NCBI RefSeq assembly: GCF_001902145.1
Contig: NZ_MRST01000026.1
Location: 688,095-752,094 of the forward strand
Length of the DNA stretch: 64,000 nt
Source: Pseudomonas fluorescens
GTDB taxonomy: Bacteria; Pseudomonadota; Gammaproteobacteria; Pseudomonadales; Pseudomonadaceae
Direction: 5' to 3'
The notes under the pieces: generated by a model
The model's database searches: none
Told to the model about the DNA's origin: nothing
What the model saw: only the letters and a program-made list of their open reading frames with translations
In this document: positions 53,855 through 62,652 of the stretch, piece after piece
Position numbering within the stretch: the stretch's first letter is position 1
How the letters are laid out: every line of letters begins with the position of its first letter
Position numbers and translations under genes: made by a program

Positions 53855-54466
53855 TCATCGTTTCGGCGCAGTATTACCCTGTTGTACTACCCAATCCACC
53901 ACCTGCTTATTCAACTGATCCCCGGCCTGGCCAAAAGCCGCCACCACCGCTGGCACCTGGGTGTCACTCACTGGCTGCCTCACTTCAAACCGCCGGCTGG
54001 CGATAATTCTTTGGTCACGCCCACGCACCAATCGCGCGTCGAGGCGAATCACCACCTCCACCGCCGTGCCCCGATACTCGCTCTGAAACGCCTGCAACTG
54101 CCCGCCCAGCTCATAGTCGGCTTGCAGGTTGGTGTCGTCAGTGCTCAACAATGTCACGCGCCCGTCGCGCTGGAAGCCATCCAGTAGGCGATTACGCAGC
54201 AGCACCGGCGCCGGGTCGCTCCAGCGTGAGTTCGCGTAGTTGCTGATCAAGTTGCCGTCAGGCACTACGGCGATGCGCGGGCTGTCGAGAAACTCGCTGG
54301 TCTGCGGCTTGGTCACGCGCAGCGACCAATTCACCGGCGTGCCTTGGTTGGCCGGTTGAGCCGACGCCAGACGATACACGTCTGACGGGTCCGGCTTGGG
54401 CAGGATCGAGCACGCGCTGACCAGTGCCAGGGCCATGGGGACGAGCATGTGGTAAGCACGCTTCAT
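53855..54466 (-). CDS. ABC-type transport auxiliary lipoprotein (PqiC/ABC_trans_aux type)
   Basis: 203 residues. Lipobox ALVSACSIL, then PDPSDVYRLASA and PRIAVVPDGNLISNYANSRWSDPAP, typical of the auxiliary lipoproteins of MCE systems. It likely links the inner-membrane MCE protein to the outer membrane. Its ATG overlaps the end of the MCE gene (54463-54466). Last gene of the four-gene operon. Confidence 0.88.
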   Translation of the reverse strand: MKRAYHMLVPMALALVSACSILPKPDPSDVYRLASAQPANQGTPVNWSLRVTKPQTSEFLDSPRIAVVPDGNLISNYANSRWSDPAPVLLRNRLLDGFQRDGRVTLLSTDDTNLQADYELGGQLQAFQSEYRGTAVEVVIRLDARLVRGRDQRIIASRRFEVRQPVSDTQVPAVVAAFGQAGDQLNKQVVDWVVQQGNTAPKR

Positions 54467-55401
54467 GGCGTGAACTCCTTGTTCTTGTCACTGCCCAGCA
54501 GGTAACCGCTGGGGTTGGCTTCCAGGCGGCGAGAGATGGCGCGCAGCGAGCCGAGGGTTTCACGCAGCTCGCGCACGGCTGGCGCCAGTTCGTTAAGGCC
54601 CTGCATGCCGCTGTTCACCGAGTCCTGGTTATTGGTCAGCAAGGTATTGATGGTGGCGGTGCTTTGCTCCAGGGATTTCATCGCCTGTTCGGCGCTGCCG
54701 AAGGCTTGCTTGCCTTGTTCACTGAGCAAACCATTGGCGCTGCGCATCAGCACGGTGGTTTGCTCCAGCGCGGCGCCCGCCTGTTTGCTCACCTGCATCA
54801 ATTGCTGCATCACCACCTTGATGTCGCCCCGTTGCTCGGCAATGGCGCCGGTGGTTTGTTGCAGGTTATCCAAGGTGTTGCTCAGGCGTTCGACGTTTTC
54901 CCGCGAGAACAGGTGGTTGGCGTTGTGCAGCAGCAGGTTGACGCTGGTCATCAGGTCGTTGCTGTTATTGAGCAGGCGTGCGATAGGCGATGGCGACGCG
55001 ATGATTTCCGGCAGGTTGCCGTCCTTGCCCTTGAGTTCCGGGCTCTGCGGGGTACCGCCACTGAGCTGGATGATCGAGGTGCCGGTGATGCCGGTCAGGG
55101 CCAGCTTGGCCTGAGTGTCTTCCTTGATCGGTGTTTGCCCGGCCAGGCGGATGCGAGCCAGGACGCGGCGCGGGTCTTTGGGATCCAGACGCAGGCTGAT
55201 CACGTCGCCCACCTTGATGCCGCTGTACTGCACCGCACTGCCCTGGGACAGGCCGCTGACCGCCTCGTTGAAGATCACTTCGTAATCCTGGAAGGCGGTA
55301 TCCACGCTGGACTTGGCCAGCCACAGGCCAAACAGCATCGCGCCGACCACCACAATTACGCTGAACAGTCCGATCATCACATGATGGGCTCGGGTTTCCA
55401 T
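54463..55401 (-). CDS. MCE-domain substrate-binding protein
   Basis: 312 residues from METRAHHVMIGLFSVIVVVG. One N-terminal membrane helix, then an MCE domain (about 40-120; VSGLSQGSAVQYSGIKVGDV), then a long helical tail (160-300) rich in Gln, Asn and Leu that can form a needle or coiled coil. Such proteins hold lipids between membranes. Third gene of the operon, downstream of the ATPase gene. Confidence 0.9.
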   Translation of the reverse strand: METRAHHVMIGLFSVIVVVGAMLFGLWLAKSSVDTAFQDYEVIFNEAVSGLSQGSAVQYSGIKVGDVISLRLDPKDPRRVLARIRLAGQTPIKEDTQAKLALTGITGTSIIQLSGGTPQSPELKGKDGNLPEIIASPSPIARLLNNSNDLMTSVNLLLHNANHLFSRENVERLSNTLDNLQQTTGAIAEQRGDIKVVMQQLMQVSKQAGAALEQTTVLMRSANGLLSEQGKQAFGSAEQAMKSLEQSTATINTLLTNNQDSVNSGMQGLNELAPAVRELRETLGSLRAISRRLEANPSGYLLGSDKNKEFTP

Positions 55402-55402
55402 G

Positions 55403-56206
55403 TCATACCTCGTTGAGCGATTGAGCGGCATCCAATGCCGCGCGGCCCCGGGGGCCGTGGAAATATTCGTGTATCCAGGCGTCGTCCGTTTCCGAAACGA
55501 CATCGATGGCGTCGGCCACCAGCACTTTCTTCTGCGCCAGCACCGCCACACGGTCGGTGATGGTGTACAGCGTGTCGAGGTCGTGGGTGACCAGGAACAC
55601 ACTCAAGCCCAACGCATCGCGCAGGGTAAGGATCAGTTGGTCGAATTGCGCCGCGCCAATCGGATCGAGACCGGCGGTGGGTTCGTCCAGGAACAAGATG
55701 TCTGGGTCCAAGGCCAGTGCGCGGGCCAGGGCCGCGCGCTTGATCATGCCGCCGGATAACGAGGCCGGATATTTATCGGCCGCCGACAGCGGCAACCCCG
55801 CCAGGGCCAGCTTGACCGCCGCCAAGTGTTCGGCATCGGCGCGGCTGAGGCCGGCGTGCTCGATCAATGGCAGGGCAACGTTCTCGGTCACCGTCAGCGA
55901 GGAAAACAGCGCGCCCTTCTGGAACAGTACGCCAAAGCGGCGTTCTACCAGTGAGCGTTCATGTTCAGGCAAGCTCGGCAGGTTTTTGCCGAACACCCGT
56001 ACTTCACCTTCGCTGGGGCGCCGCAGGCCAACAATGCTGCGCAACAACACGGATTTACCGCTGCCAGAGCCCCCCACCACCGCCAGGATTTCGCCCTTGT
56101 ACAAATCCAGATCGAGGTGCTCATGCACGCTTTGGCTGCCAAAGCGATTGCACAGGCCACGCACTTCAATCACCGCCTCAGTGGGCGCACGGTGTAGACG
56201 ACTCAC
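55403..56206 (-). CDS. ABC transporter ATP-binding protein (Mla/MCE type)
   Basis: 267 residues from a GTG (VSRLHRAPTEAVIEVRGLCN) that overlaps the permease stop by four bases (GTGA). Walker A GGSGSGKS, signature LSGGMIKR, Walker B ILFLDEPTAGLD. The SGGM signature is typical of MlaF-like ATPases. The open frame extends far upstream on the same strand but only as a shadow of the permease. Confidence 0.93.
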   Translation of the reverse strand: MSRLHRAPTEAVIEVRGLCNRFGSQSVHEHLDLDLYKGEILAVVGGSGSGKSVLLRSIVGLRRPSEGEVRVFGKNLPSLPEHERSLVERRFGVLFQKGALFSSLTVTENVALPLIEHAGLSRADAEHLAAVKLALAGLPLSAADKYPASLSGGMIKRAALARALALDPDILFLDEPTAGLDPIGAAQFDQLILTLRDALGLSVFLVTHDLDTLYTITDRVAVLAQKKVLVADAIDVVSETDDAWIHEYFHGPRGRAALDAAQSLNEV

Positions 56207-57351
56207 CAGCCCATCTCCATGAAGAACATCGCCGCGACCGCATCCAGCACGATCACCACAAAAATCGATTGCACCACACTGGATGTGGTGTGCGCGCCGA
56301 CTGACTCGGCACTGCCGCTGACTTTGAAACCTTCCAGACAGCCAATGGCCGCGATCAAAAAGGCGAAGATCGGCGCCTTCACCATGCCCACCAGAAAATG
56401 CTGCACGCCGATGTCCGATTGCAGCAGCGAAAGAAACATCGCCGGCGAAATATCCAGGGCCACGGCACACACCACGCCACCGCCGACGATCCCCGAGAGC
56501 ATCGCCAGGAAGGTCAGCATCGGCAGCGCCACCAGCAGCGCCAGCACGCGGGGCAATACCAACAGCTCCATGGGGTCCAGGCCCAGGGTACGGATGGCGT
56601 CGATTTCTTCGTTGGCTTTCATGGAGCCGATTTGCGCGGTGAACGCACTTGCGGTACGCCCGGCGATGAGGATTGCGGTAAGCAACACGCCGAATTCGCG
56701 CAGGAAGGAAAAGGCCACCAGGTCCACGGTAAAGATCGTCGCGCCGAAGCTCTTGAGCACGGTGGCGCCGAGGAAGGCCACAACGGCGCCCACCAGAAAG
56801 GTCAGCAGCGCGACAATAGGCGCCGCATCCAGGCCCGTCTGTTCGATGTGGGCGACCATGGGCGTCAGGCGCCAGCGCTTGGGCCGCCAAATGCCGCGGG
56901 CGAAGGTTTCGAGGATCAGGCCGATAAAGCCCAACAGCTTCATTGCGTCTTGCCAGACCGTGTCTACTGCGCGACCGATACGGGCCAGCACTTGAATGCC
57001 GGCGGCGTCTTCCGGCTCTTTGATCGGTACGCAAAAGTCATTCAGAGAGCGGTAGACGGTCTTGAGCAGTGCGCGATCGGCGGCTGCCAGGGTGCAATCG
57101 GTCTGTTCGGCAGAGTGTTCGATGCGCGCAGGGCCCAGCAGCTCCACCAGCAGCGAGGCGCCGGCGGTATCCAGCGCACCGAGGCCGTTGAGGTCAATGC
57201 GGGCGCCGGCGTCGTATTGGCCGTCGAGTGTGGCCGACAGCTTCTTCAGGTGGGCGTAGTGGGCCAGCGTCCAGTCGCCGGTAATTCGTAGCGAAGGCGG
57301 GGTGCTGGACGTATCAAGATGGGCCGCGCCGGCCGTCGTGCGAGTGGTCAT
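56203..57351 (-). CDS. MlaE-type permease with an N-terminal STAS domain
   Basis: 382 residues from MTTRTTAGAAHLDTSST; GGAG lies 3 bases upstream. Residues 20-110 form a STAS-like domain (LRITGDWTLAHYAHL, DLNGLGALDTAGASLLVEL), unusual for plain MlaE. The C-terminal half is the MlaE permease (GRTASAFTAQIGSMKANEEIDA, IRTLGLDPMELLVLPRVLA). First gene of the operon permease-ATPase-MCE-lipoprotein. It probably moves lipids across the envelope; it is a second system besides the canonical Mla. Confidence 0.9.
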   Translation of the reverse strand: MTTRTTAGAAHLDTSSTPPSLRITGDWTLAHYAHLKKLSATLDGQYDAGARIDLNGLGALDTAGASLLVELLGPARIEHSAEQTDCTLAAADRALLKTVYRSLNDFCVPIKEPEDAAGIQVLARIGRAVDTVWQDAMKLLGFIGLILETFARGIWRPKRWRLTPMVAHIEQTGLDAAPIVALLTFLVGAVVAFLGATVLKSFGATIFTVDLVAFSFLREFGVLLTAILIAGRTASAFTAQIGSMKANEEIDAIRTLGLDPMELLVLPRVLALLVALPMLTFLAMLSGIVGGGVVCAVALDISPAMFLSLLQSDIGVQHFLVGMVKAPIFAFLIAAIGCLEGFKVSGSAESVGAHTTSSVVQSIFVVIVLDAVAAMFFMEMGW

Positions 57352-57405
57352 AAGCTCCGAGCTTGTTTGGCTATCCACAATGGCTACGTAATAGCACGAT
57401 CCGGC

Positions 57406-58437
57406 CTACTTTGGGTTGTCCGCTTGTGCTGTGTCTATCACCTTGAAGCGCAGAACGCCGATGACCTGGCCGTCTTCGGTGAGCACCTGCACCTGCCAGC
57501 GCCCCACGGCGTCACCCGGGAAATTCTGCTTGTGGGTCCAGGCGCGATAGCCTTCCTTGCGCCCACCATGGATGTCCAGGGCAATGCGGTCGACTTCCTG
57601 GCCATTGAATTTCCACACATGGTAGATCCGCTCATCCAGCCCGCGTGGCGCGTTGATCGCGGTGTACGCATACAGCCCACCGCTGCGCAGTTGGGCGGCG
57701 GTAACTTGCTTGAGGTCGTCGCCCGGCGTGCGGTCTTGCAGTTGAGTGCTGATGGCTACTTCGGTCATCCACAGGGTGGCGGGCGGTACCCAGCTGCGCA
57801 GGAACCAGCCGGCGCAGCCGATGGCCGCCGTCACCCCCAGCAGCATCGCCCAGCCCTTGAGGCTGCGCAGCGGCAGGCTCACAGCCAGGCTTGGAATGGA
57901 CAGGACCATGGCCACGCCCAACGCCAGTTTGTAACTCTGGGCGGTGGTCAGGTGCATGATGATCGGCAGTGCGGTCAGCAACGCGGCGAATAGGGTCAGG
58001 GTGTGCAGGGCCAGGAACAGCGAGCGCTTGGGCGCCAGCCATTTGTAATACAGCGGGTCGATGATCGACACCAGCGCCGCCGCGCCCAGCAGGCCGGTGA
58101 ACAGCGATTGGCCGCTGTTCCAGGCGGTGGTGACGAAAAAGAACGGCAGGACGAAAAACAGACTTTCCTGGTGGATCATCTGGGTGGCGTAGCGCAGCAG
58201 TGGCTCGGGGATCTCGCGATTGAAAACCTTGGTGAACAGTTGCGTAAAGCTGTTCTCCAGCATCAGCCACAACCAGCTCACCAGCATGATCACCGCGATC
58301 CAGCTGGCCATGCCCTGCTGGCGGTCTACCAGGATGAAGCTGCCCACCCCCGAGATGAAGCCGCCGAGTGCAATCACCCCTGGGTAGCGCTTGATCAGTT
58401 CTATAACGCGCTGGATGAGGGGCGGTAAGTTCGGCAT
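57406..58437 (-). CDS. DUF5924/DUF2914 membrane protein
   Basis: 343 residues from MPNLPPLIQRVIELIKRYPG. Seven or so helices in residues 15-230 (DUF5924), then a soluble C-terminal domain (EVAISTQLQDRTP, YHVWKFNGQEVDRIALDIHGGRKEGYRAWTHK), DUF2914-like. Function unknown. An in-frame ATG at 58506 overlaps the upstream peptidase stop (TAATG) and is an alternative start. Confidence 0.82.
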   Translation of the reverse strand: MPNLPPLIQRVIELIKRYPGVIALGGFISGVGSFILVDRQQGMASWIAVIMLVSWLWLMLENSFTQLFTKVFNREIPEPLLRYATQMIHQESLFFVLPFFFVTTAWNSGQSLFTGLLGAAALVSIIDPLYYKWLAPKRSLFLALHTLTLFAALLTALPIIMHLTTAQSYKLALGVAMVLSIPSLAVSLPLRSLKGWAMLLGVTAAIGCAGWFLRSWVPPATLWMTEVAISTQLQDRTPGDDLKQVTAAQLRSGGLYAYTAINAPRGLDERIYHVWKFNGQEVDRIALDIHGGRKEGYRAWTHKQNFPGDAVGRWQVQVLTEDGQVIGVLRFKVIDTAQADNPK

Positions 58438-58505
58438 GGGCGGTTCACTGGTTGTGGGAAAAATCTCAGACAGAATAACGCCTTGGCCCGATATTCTGTG
58501 CCTCA

Positions 58506-59888
58506 TTACTCAACAGGTTTGCGATAAACCCTCAGGCCGATCAAACCAAGGATGATCAGGCCCAGTACGCCCGCACCGATCCAGGTCAAGGCGTCATAAC
58601 TCAACAGCGGTTTTTCGATGCGCCAGTAGCCCGGCTGCTGGAACGCTTCGCGCATGGCCTGGTTGGTTTGCGCCAGGCTCACGGCCTTGATGCGTTTGAC
58701 CGGGTCGCTGAAACGTCCATTGGAGTAGTCGCCTGCCGCACTCCAGTAATAGTCGGCCAGCGCGCTGTTGCCCTGCACTGCCCAGGCCTGGCGGGCAATG
58801 GCGGCTTGCTGCAGGCGTGTGAATACTGTTGGGTCGAGGCCGTCCTTGAGAAGCTGGGCCTTGAGGTCTTGCAAGACCTGCTCGGCTTCAGGGAGGTTTT
58901 CTCGCTCAAGGTCGGCATTCAGGCTGAGGAACCCAACGCCGCCGAGTACTTCGCGTTCCACCCATGGGCCGTAGGACAAACCGTGCTTGAGGCGCAGTTG
59001 CCGGTACAGCGCCCAGTCGAGGTAGTCCTTGAGCAGGTTGTAGGTTTCATCATGCTGGTCGTCCAGCACAGGCTCGGGGAACAGCCAGTGCAGCTTGGCG
59101 CCATCGCCCACCCAGCCGCGGATCAGGTCGCGGTGGCTGGCGGCGGTGTGCTGGATTTGCGGGAGCGGGCGATGTTCGCTCGGCTCCACTGGGTCGAGTT
59201 CACCATAGGTGCGTTCCAGGTAGGCGGGCAGCAGTTTGTCGAGATCGCCGACGACGATCAGGGTCATGTTGTTCGGCGCGTACCATTCGTTGCGCAGCTT
59301 CTCTAACTGGCCGCGGGTGAGGTGGCTGACCTCGGCGCGTTCGGCGCACTTGAGGCCCAACTCCACGGCCAATTGGTTGCTGGCGCTGTGACCGAGGTCC
59401 TGGCGATCCAGCAGGCGTTGCAAGTGTGAGTAATGGCCGCCGTCTTCGCGCTCCACCACCTGTTTGGCGGCATTGATATGGGCGTCGGTCAGTTGCGTGC
59501 GCGTGAGGATTGCCAGCAGCAGGTCCAGTACTTTGCGTTGGTTTTGCGCGGGCGCCTCGATCACGAAGGTGGTGTCGGCGTTGCTGGTGTAGGCGTTCCA
59601 CTCGCCGCCCAGGGCTTGCATGCGGTCTTCGAGGTCGCCTTCGCCGCCGCCGTCGATGCCGCTGAACAGCAAGTGCTCGAACAAATGCGGCAGTTCTTTT
59701 TCTTCGCAACTGAAATCGTCCAGGCCCACACCAACCACCAGGCGAATGGCGACATGCCCACGCTCGGTGCCCGGTTTGAGCAGCAGTTGCAGGCCGTTGG
59801 GCAAGGTGTAGCCCTCGACTTGCAGGCGGTCAAAGGCAAAGGCGTGTACCGAGCCCAAGAGCAGGCAGGCGAGTAACAGGCGACGCAT
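58506..59888 (-). CDS. M16 family zinc peptidase
   Basis: 460 residues. Signal peptide MRRLLLACLLLGSVHAFA, inverted zinc motif HLFEH (in LPHLFEHLLFSG) and the downstream Glu region VVEREDG. A C-terminal helix (LIILGLIGLRVYRK) anchors it. Active periplasmic insulinase-type peptidase with only one N-domain pair in view. Followed by the DUF5924 gene. Confidence 0.9.
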   Translation of the reverse strand: MRRLLLACLLLGSVHAFAFDRLQVEGYTLPNGLQLLLKPGTERGHVAIRLVVGVGLDDFSCEEKELPHLFEHLLFSGIDGGGEGDLEDRMQALGGEWNAYTSNADTTFVIEAPAQNQRKVLDLLLAILTRTQLTDAHINAAKQVVEREDGGHYSHLQRLLDRQDLGHSASNQLAVELGLKCAERAEVSHLTRGQLEKLRNEWYAPNNMTLIVVGDLDKLLPAYLERTYGELDPVEPSEHRPLPQIQHTAASHRDLIRGWVGDGAKLHWLFPEPVLDDQHDETYNLLKDYLDWALYRQLRLKHGLSYGPWVEREVLGGVGFLSLNADLERENLPEAEQVLQDLKAQLLKDGLDPTVFTRLQQAAIARQAWAVQGNSALADYYWSAAGDYSNGRFSDPVKRIKAVSLAQTNQAMREAFQQPGYWRIEKPLLSYDALTWIGAGVLGLIILGLIGLRVYRKPVE

Positions 59889-59946
59889 AACAAGCTTCCT
59901 GGCGAATGAGGTCCATTGTTAACTGACTTCGCTCGCGGGCGTACGT

Positions 59947-61605
59947 TCAGGGCGAATGGGTGATGTCGGCAATACTTTCGGCGGAGAGTGCGCCGGTGTC
60001 GGACGTTTCCAACACTACATAAGCACTGCTGCAGAACAACGAGTTCAAGCGTTTCATGTCGGCAATCAGTTCCAGGTGCAGGGAACTGGTTTCCAGGCTC
60101 TGTACGATCTTGCGCTGCAGGCGGCTGACATGGGCATGGGCCAGGCGGCGTTCCTGGGCGCGGAAGCGGCGCTTTTCACGCAGTAATTGGCGGGCGCTTT
60201 CCGGGTCGCCGCTTAGAAACACCGACAAGCCCAGGCGCAGGTTGGCGATCAACTGGCTGTGAAGGCCGCTGAGTTCCTCCAGGCCCACTTCGGAAAATTG
60301 CCGGCGCTGCGAGGTCTTCTGTTGCTGGACCTTGCGCAGCATGCGTTCGATCAGGTCACCCGCCAATTTCAAGTTGATCGACAGCTCGATGATCTCTGCC
60401 CAGCGGCGGTTGTCCTGTTCACTCAGGTCTTCACGGGGCATTTGCGCCAGGTAGAGCTTGATCGCGCTGTTGAGCGCCTCGACGTCATCGCTGAGGCTGC
60501 GCATTTGCTGGGTGATTGCGGTTTGGTTGCCGCGCAGCACTTCCTGCATCGAAGTGAGCATATTGTCGATCAAGTCACCCAGGCGCAGGGTTTCGCGGGC
60601 GGCGTTCGCCAGGGCCAGGCTTGGGGTATTCAATGAGGCCAGGTCCAGATGGCGTGGCTTGGCCTTGCCATTGGTTTCGGGGCGTTCGGGCAACAGCCAT
60701 TCGCACAGGCGTGCCATGGGCCCGATGGTGGGCAACAGGATCAGGCAGCGGCTGACGTTGTAGAGCAGGTGGAAGGTGATGACCATGCCCTGGACGCTGT
60801 AGTCCAGGTCGTCCATCCAGCCTACGAGTGGGTCAAGCACCGGAATGATCAGCAACAGACCGATCAATTTGTACAACAGGCTGCCGAGGGCCACTTGGCG
60901 ACCGGCAGTGTTTTGCATGCTGGTGCTGAGAAAGGCCAGCACGCCGCTGCCGATGTTGGCGCCGATCACCAGGCCGATGGCCACGTGCAAGCCGATCACG
61001 CCGGCACCGGCCAGGGTGGCAGTGAGCAATACCGCAGCGAGGCTGGAGTAGGAAATCATGGCGAACAGCGCGCCGACCAGGGCGTCCAGCAAGATATCGC
61101 CGGTCAGCGAAGCGAAGATGACTTTGACGCCTTGAGCATGGGTAATGGGCCCGGCGGCTTCGACGATCAATTGCAGCGCGAGGATGATCAGGCCCAGGCC
61201 GATCCCGACTCGCCCCAACTGCCCTGCCCGCGTCTGCTTGCGTGACAGGAAGAAAATAACCCCGAGGAAGATCAGCAGCGGCGACAGCCAGGACAAATCG
61301 AACGTCAGCACCCGCGCCATCAAGGCCGTACCGACGTCGGCGCCAAGCATGGTGGCCAAGGCCGGCGTGAGGCTCATCAGCCCTTGGCCAACAAACGAAG
61401 TCACCAGCATCGCGGTGGCGTTACTGCTTTGCACCATGGCCGTCACCAGGATACCGGCGACAAATGCCAGCCAGCGCTTGGACATGTTCTGCCCGATGAC
61501 TTGGCGCAAATTGGAACCGTAGACCCGCAGGATGCCGGTTCGGACGATATGCGTGCCCCAGATAAGCAGGGTCACGGCGGAAAGCAGATTGAGCAAGGTC
61601 AGCAT
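59947..61605 (-). CDS. Na+/Pi cotransporter family protein with PhoU-like domain
   Basis: 552 residues from MLTLLNLLSAVTLLIWGTH; a GGGGGG tract is upstream. Two repeats of the NptA/YjbB type (VQSSNATAMLVTSF and FAMISYSSLAAVLLTATLAG), then a C-terminal helical PhoU-like region (about 330-540). Likely exports or imports phosphate; direction is not determined by sequence. Confidence 0.9.
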   Translation of the reverse strand: MLTLLNLLSAVTLLIWGTHIVRTGILRVYGSNLRQVIGQNMSKRWLAFVAGILVTAMVQSSNATAMLVTSFVGQGLMSLTPALATMLGADVGTALMARVLTFDLSWLSPLLIFLGVIFFLSRKQTRAGQLGRVGIGLGLIILALQLIVEAAGPITHAQGVKVIFASLTGDILLDALVGALFAMISYSSLAAVLLTATLAGAGVIGLHVAIGLVIGANIGSGVLAFLSTSMQNTAGRQVALGSLLYKLIGLLLIIPVLDPLVGWMDDLDYSVQGMVITFHLLYNVSRCLILLPTIGPMARLCEWLLPERPETNGKAKPRHLDLASLNTPSLALANAARETLRLGDLIDNMLTSMQEVLRGNQTAITQQMRSLSDDVEALNSAIKLYLAQMPREDLSEQDNRRWAEIIELSINLKLAGDLIERMLRKVQQQKTSQRRQFSEVGLEELSGLHSQLIANLRLGLSVFLSGDPESARQLLREKRRFRAQERRLAHAHVSRLQRKIVQSLETSSLHLELIADMKRLNSLFCSSAYVVLETSDTGALSAESIADITHSP

Positions 61606-61776
61606 GCTCGGCCCCCCGTGTGGGTGCACTCCAGCAGGAGCGAAGGAAAGTTACCGCGTGCCGCTCTACGTCTTGTACCTAAGCTGTAGTTGGCGAATGG
61701 GCTCTGCGCCAGCATCGCATAGCTAAACTCGGGATTGAAACAAAACTGTCATGAAATCAATTTTTTGCGGATGAAA

Positions 61777-61801
61777 AAAAGGGGCTCGAAAGCCCCCTTT
61801 T
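61777..61801 (-). terminator. Rho-independent terminator after terC
   Basis: Minus strand stem GGGGCT/AGCCCC (61791-61796 with 61781-61786) followed by seven T, 20 bases beyond the terC stop. The rest of the 61606-61817 gap shows nothing else. Confidence 0.85.
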
Positions 61802-61817
61802 CCACAGCGGGTCAAAG

Positions 61818-62585
61818 TTACTGACCCGGAAAATCCTTGCGCAGTTTCACTGGATCCTGCTGTTTCTTCTTTTTCGCGATGGCGGTACGCATCTTGATGT
61901 TCACCGCTTCCACCGCCAACGAGAACGCCATGGCGAAGTAGACGTAGCCTTTTGGCACGTGTACGTCGAAGGACTCAGCGATCAGCACGGTACCCACTAC
62001 CAGCAGGAACGACAGCGCCAGCATTTTCAGCGACGGGTGCTTGTCGATGAATTCGCTGATAGTGCCGGCGGCCAGCATCATCACCAGGACAGCAACGATA
62101 ATGGCGGCAACCATCACCGGCACGTGGGAAACCATGCCGACGGCGGTAATCACCGAGTCCAGGGAGAATACGATGTCGATGATGGCGATCTGAATAATGG
62201 TGTAGATGAACTTGCCACCGGCGCCTTTGGGCTCGTCGTGGGTTTCATCTTCACCTTCCAGCGCGTGGTACATCTCCTGGGAGCTTTTCCACAGCAGGAA
62301 CAGGCCACCGAAGAACAGGATCAGGTCGCGTCCGGAGATTCCCTGGCCAAACACCACGAACAGGTCGGCGGTCAGTTGCATGACCCAGGTGATCGACAGC
62401 AGCAACAGGATGCGCGTGACCATGGCCAACGCCAGGCCGAAGATCCGAGTGCGTGCCTGCATATGCTTGGGCATGCGGCTGACCAGGATCGAAATCATGA
62501 TGATGTTATCGATGCCCAGGACGATCTCAAGGGCCGTCAGGGTGAAGAAGGCAATCCAGATTTCCGGATTGGTCAGCCATTCCAT
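61818..62585 (-). CDS. TerC family integral membrane protein
   Basis: 255 residues from MEWLTNPEIWIAFFTLTALE; AAAGGA lies 6 bases upstream. Seven helices with the TerC Asp motifs LGIDNIIMISILVSR and VFSLDSVITAVGMV. Family members handle metal efflux, particularly Mn2+ in secreted-protein metallation, or tellurite tolerance. No companion tellurite genes are near, so a metal role is more likely. Confidence 0.9.
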   Translation of the reverse strand: MEWLTNPEIWIAFFTLTALEIVLGIDNIIMISILVSRMPKHMQARTRIFGLALAMVTRILLLLSITWVMQLTADLFVVFGQGISGRDLILFFGGLFLLWKSSQEMYHALEGEDETHDEPKGAGGKFIYTIIQIAIIDIVFSLDSVITAVGMVSHVPVMVAAIIVAVLVMMLAAGTISEFIDKHPSLKMLALSFLLVVGTVLIAESFDVHVPKGYVYFAMAFSLAVEAVNIKMRTAIAKKKKQQDPVKLRKDFPGQ

Positions 62586-62652
62586 GTGTATTCCTTTGAG
62601 CAAGTGTTAACCGCGCAAGCTGTAGCGCCGCGCGGTAAATGAGTCGGTACGA

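Noticed and set aside
56207-57034. N-terminal extension of the MCE ATPase frame through the permease gene
   Set aside because: The extension is Arg-rich shadow sequence. The GTG at 56206, overlapping the permease stop, gives an ATPase of normal length.
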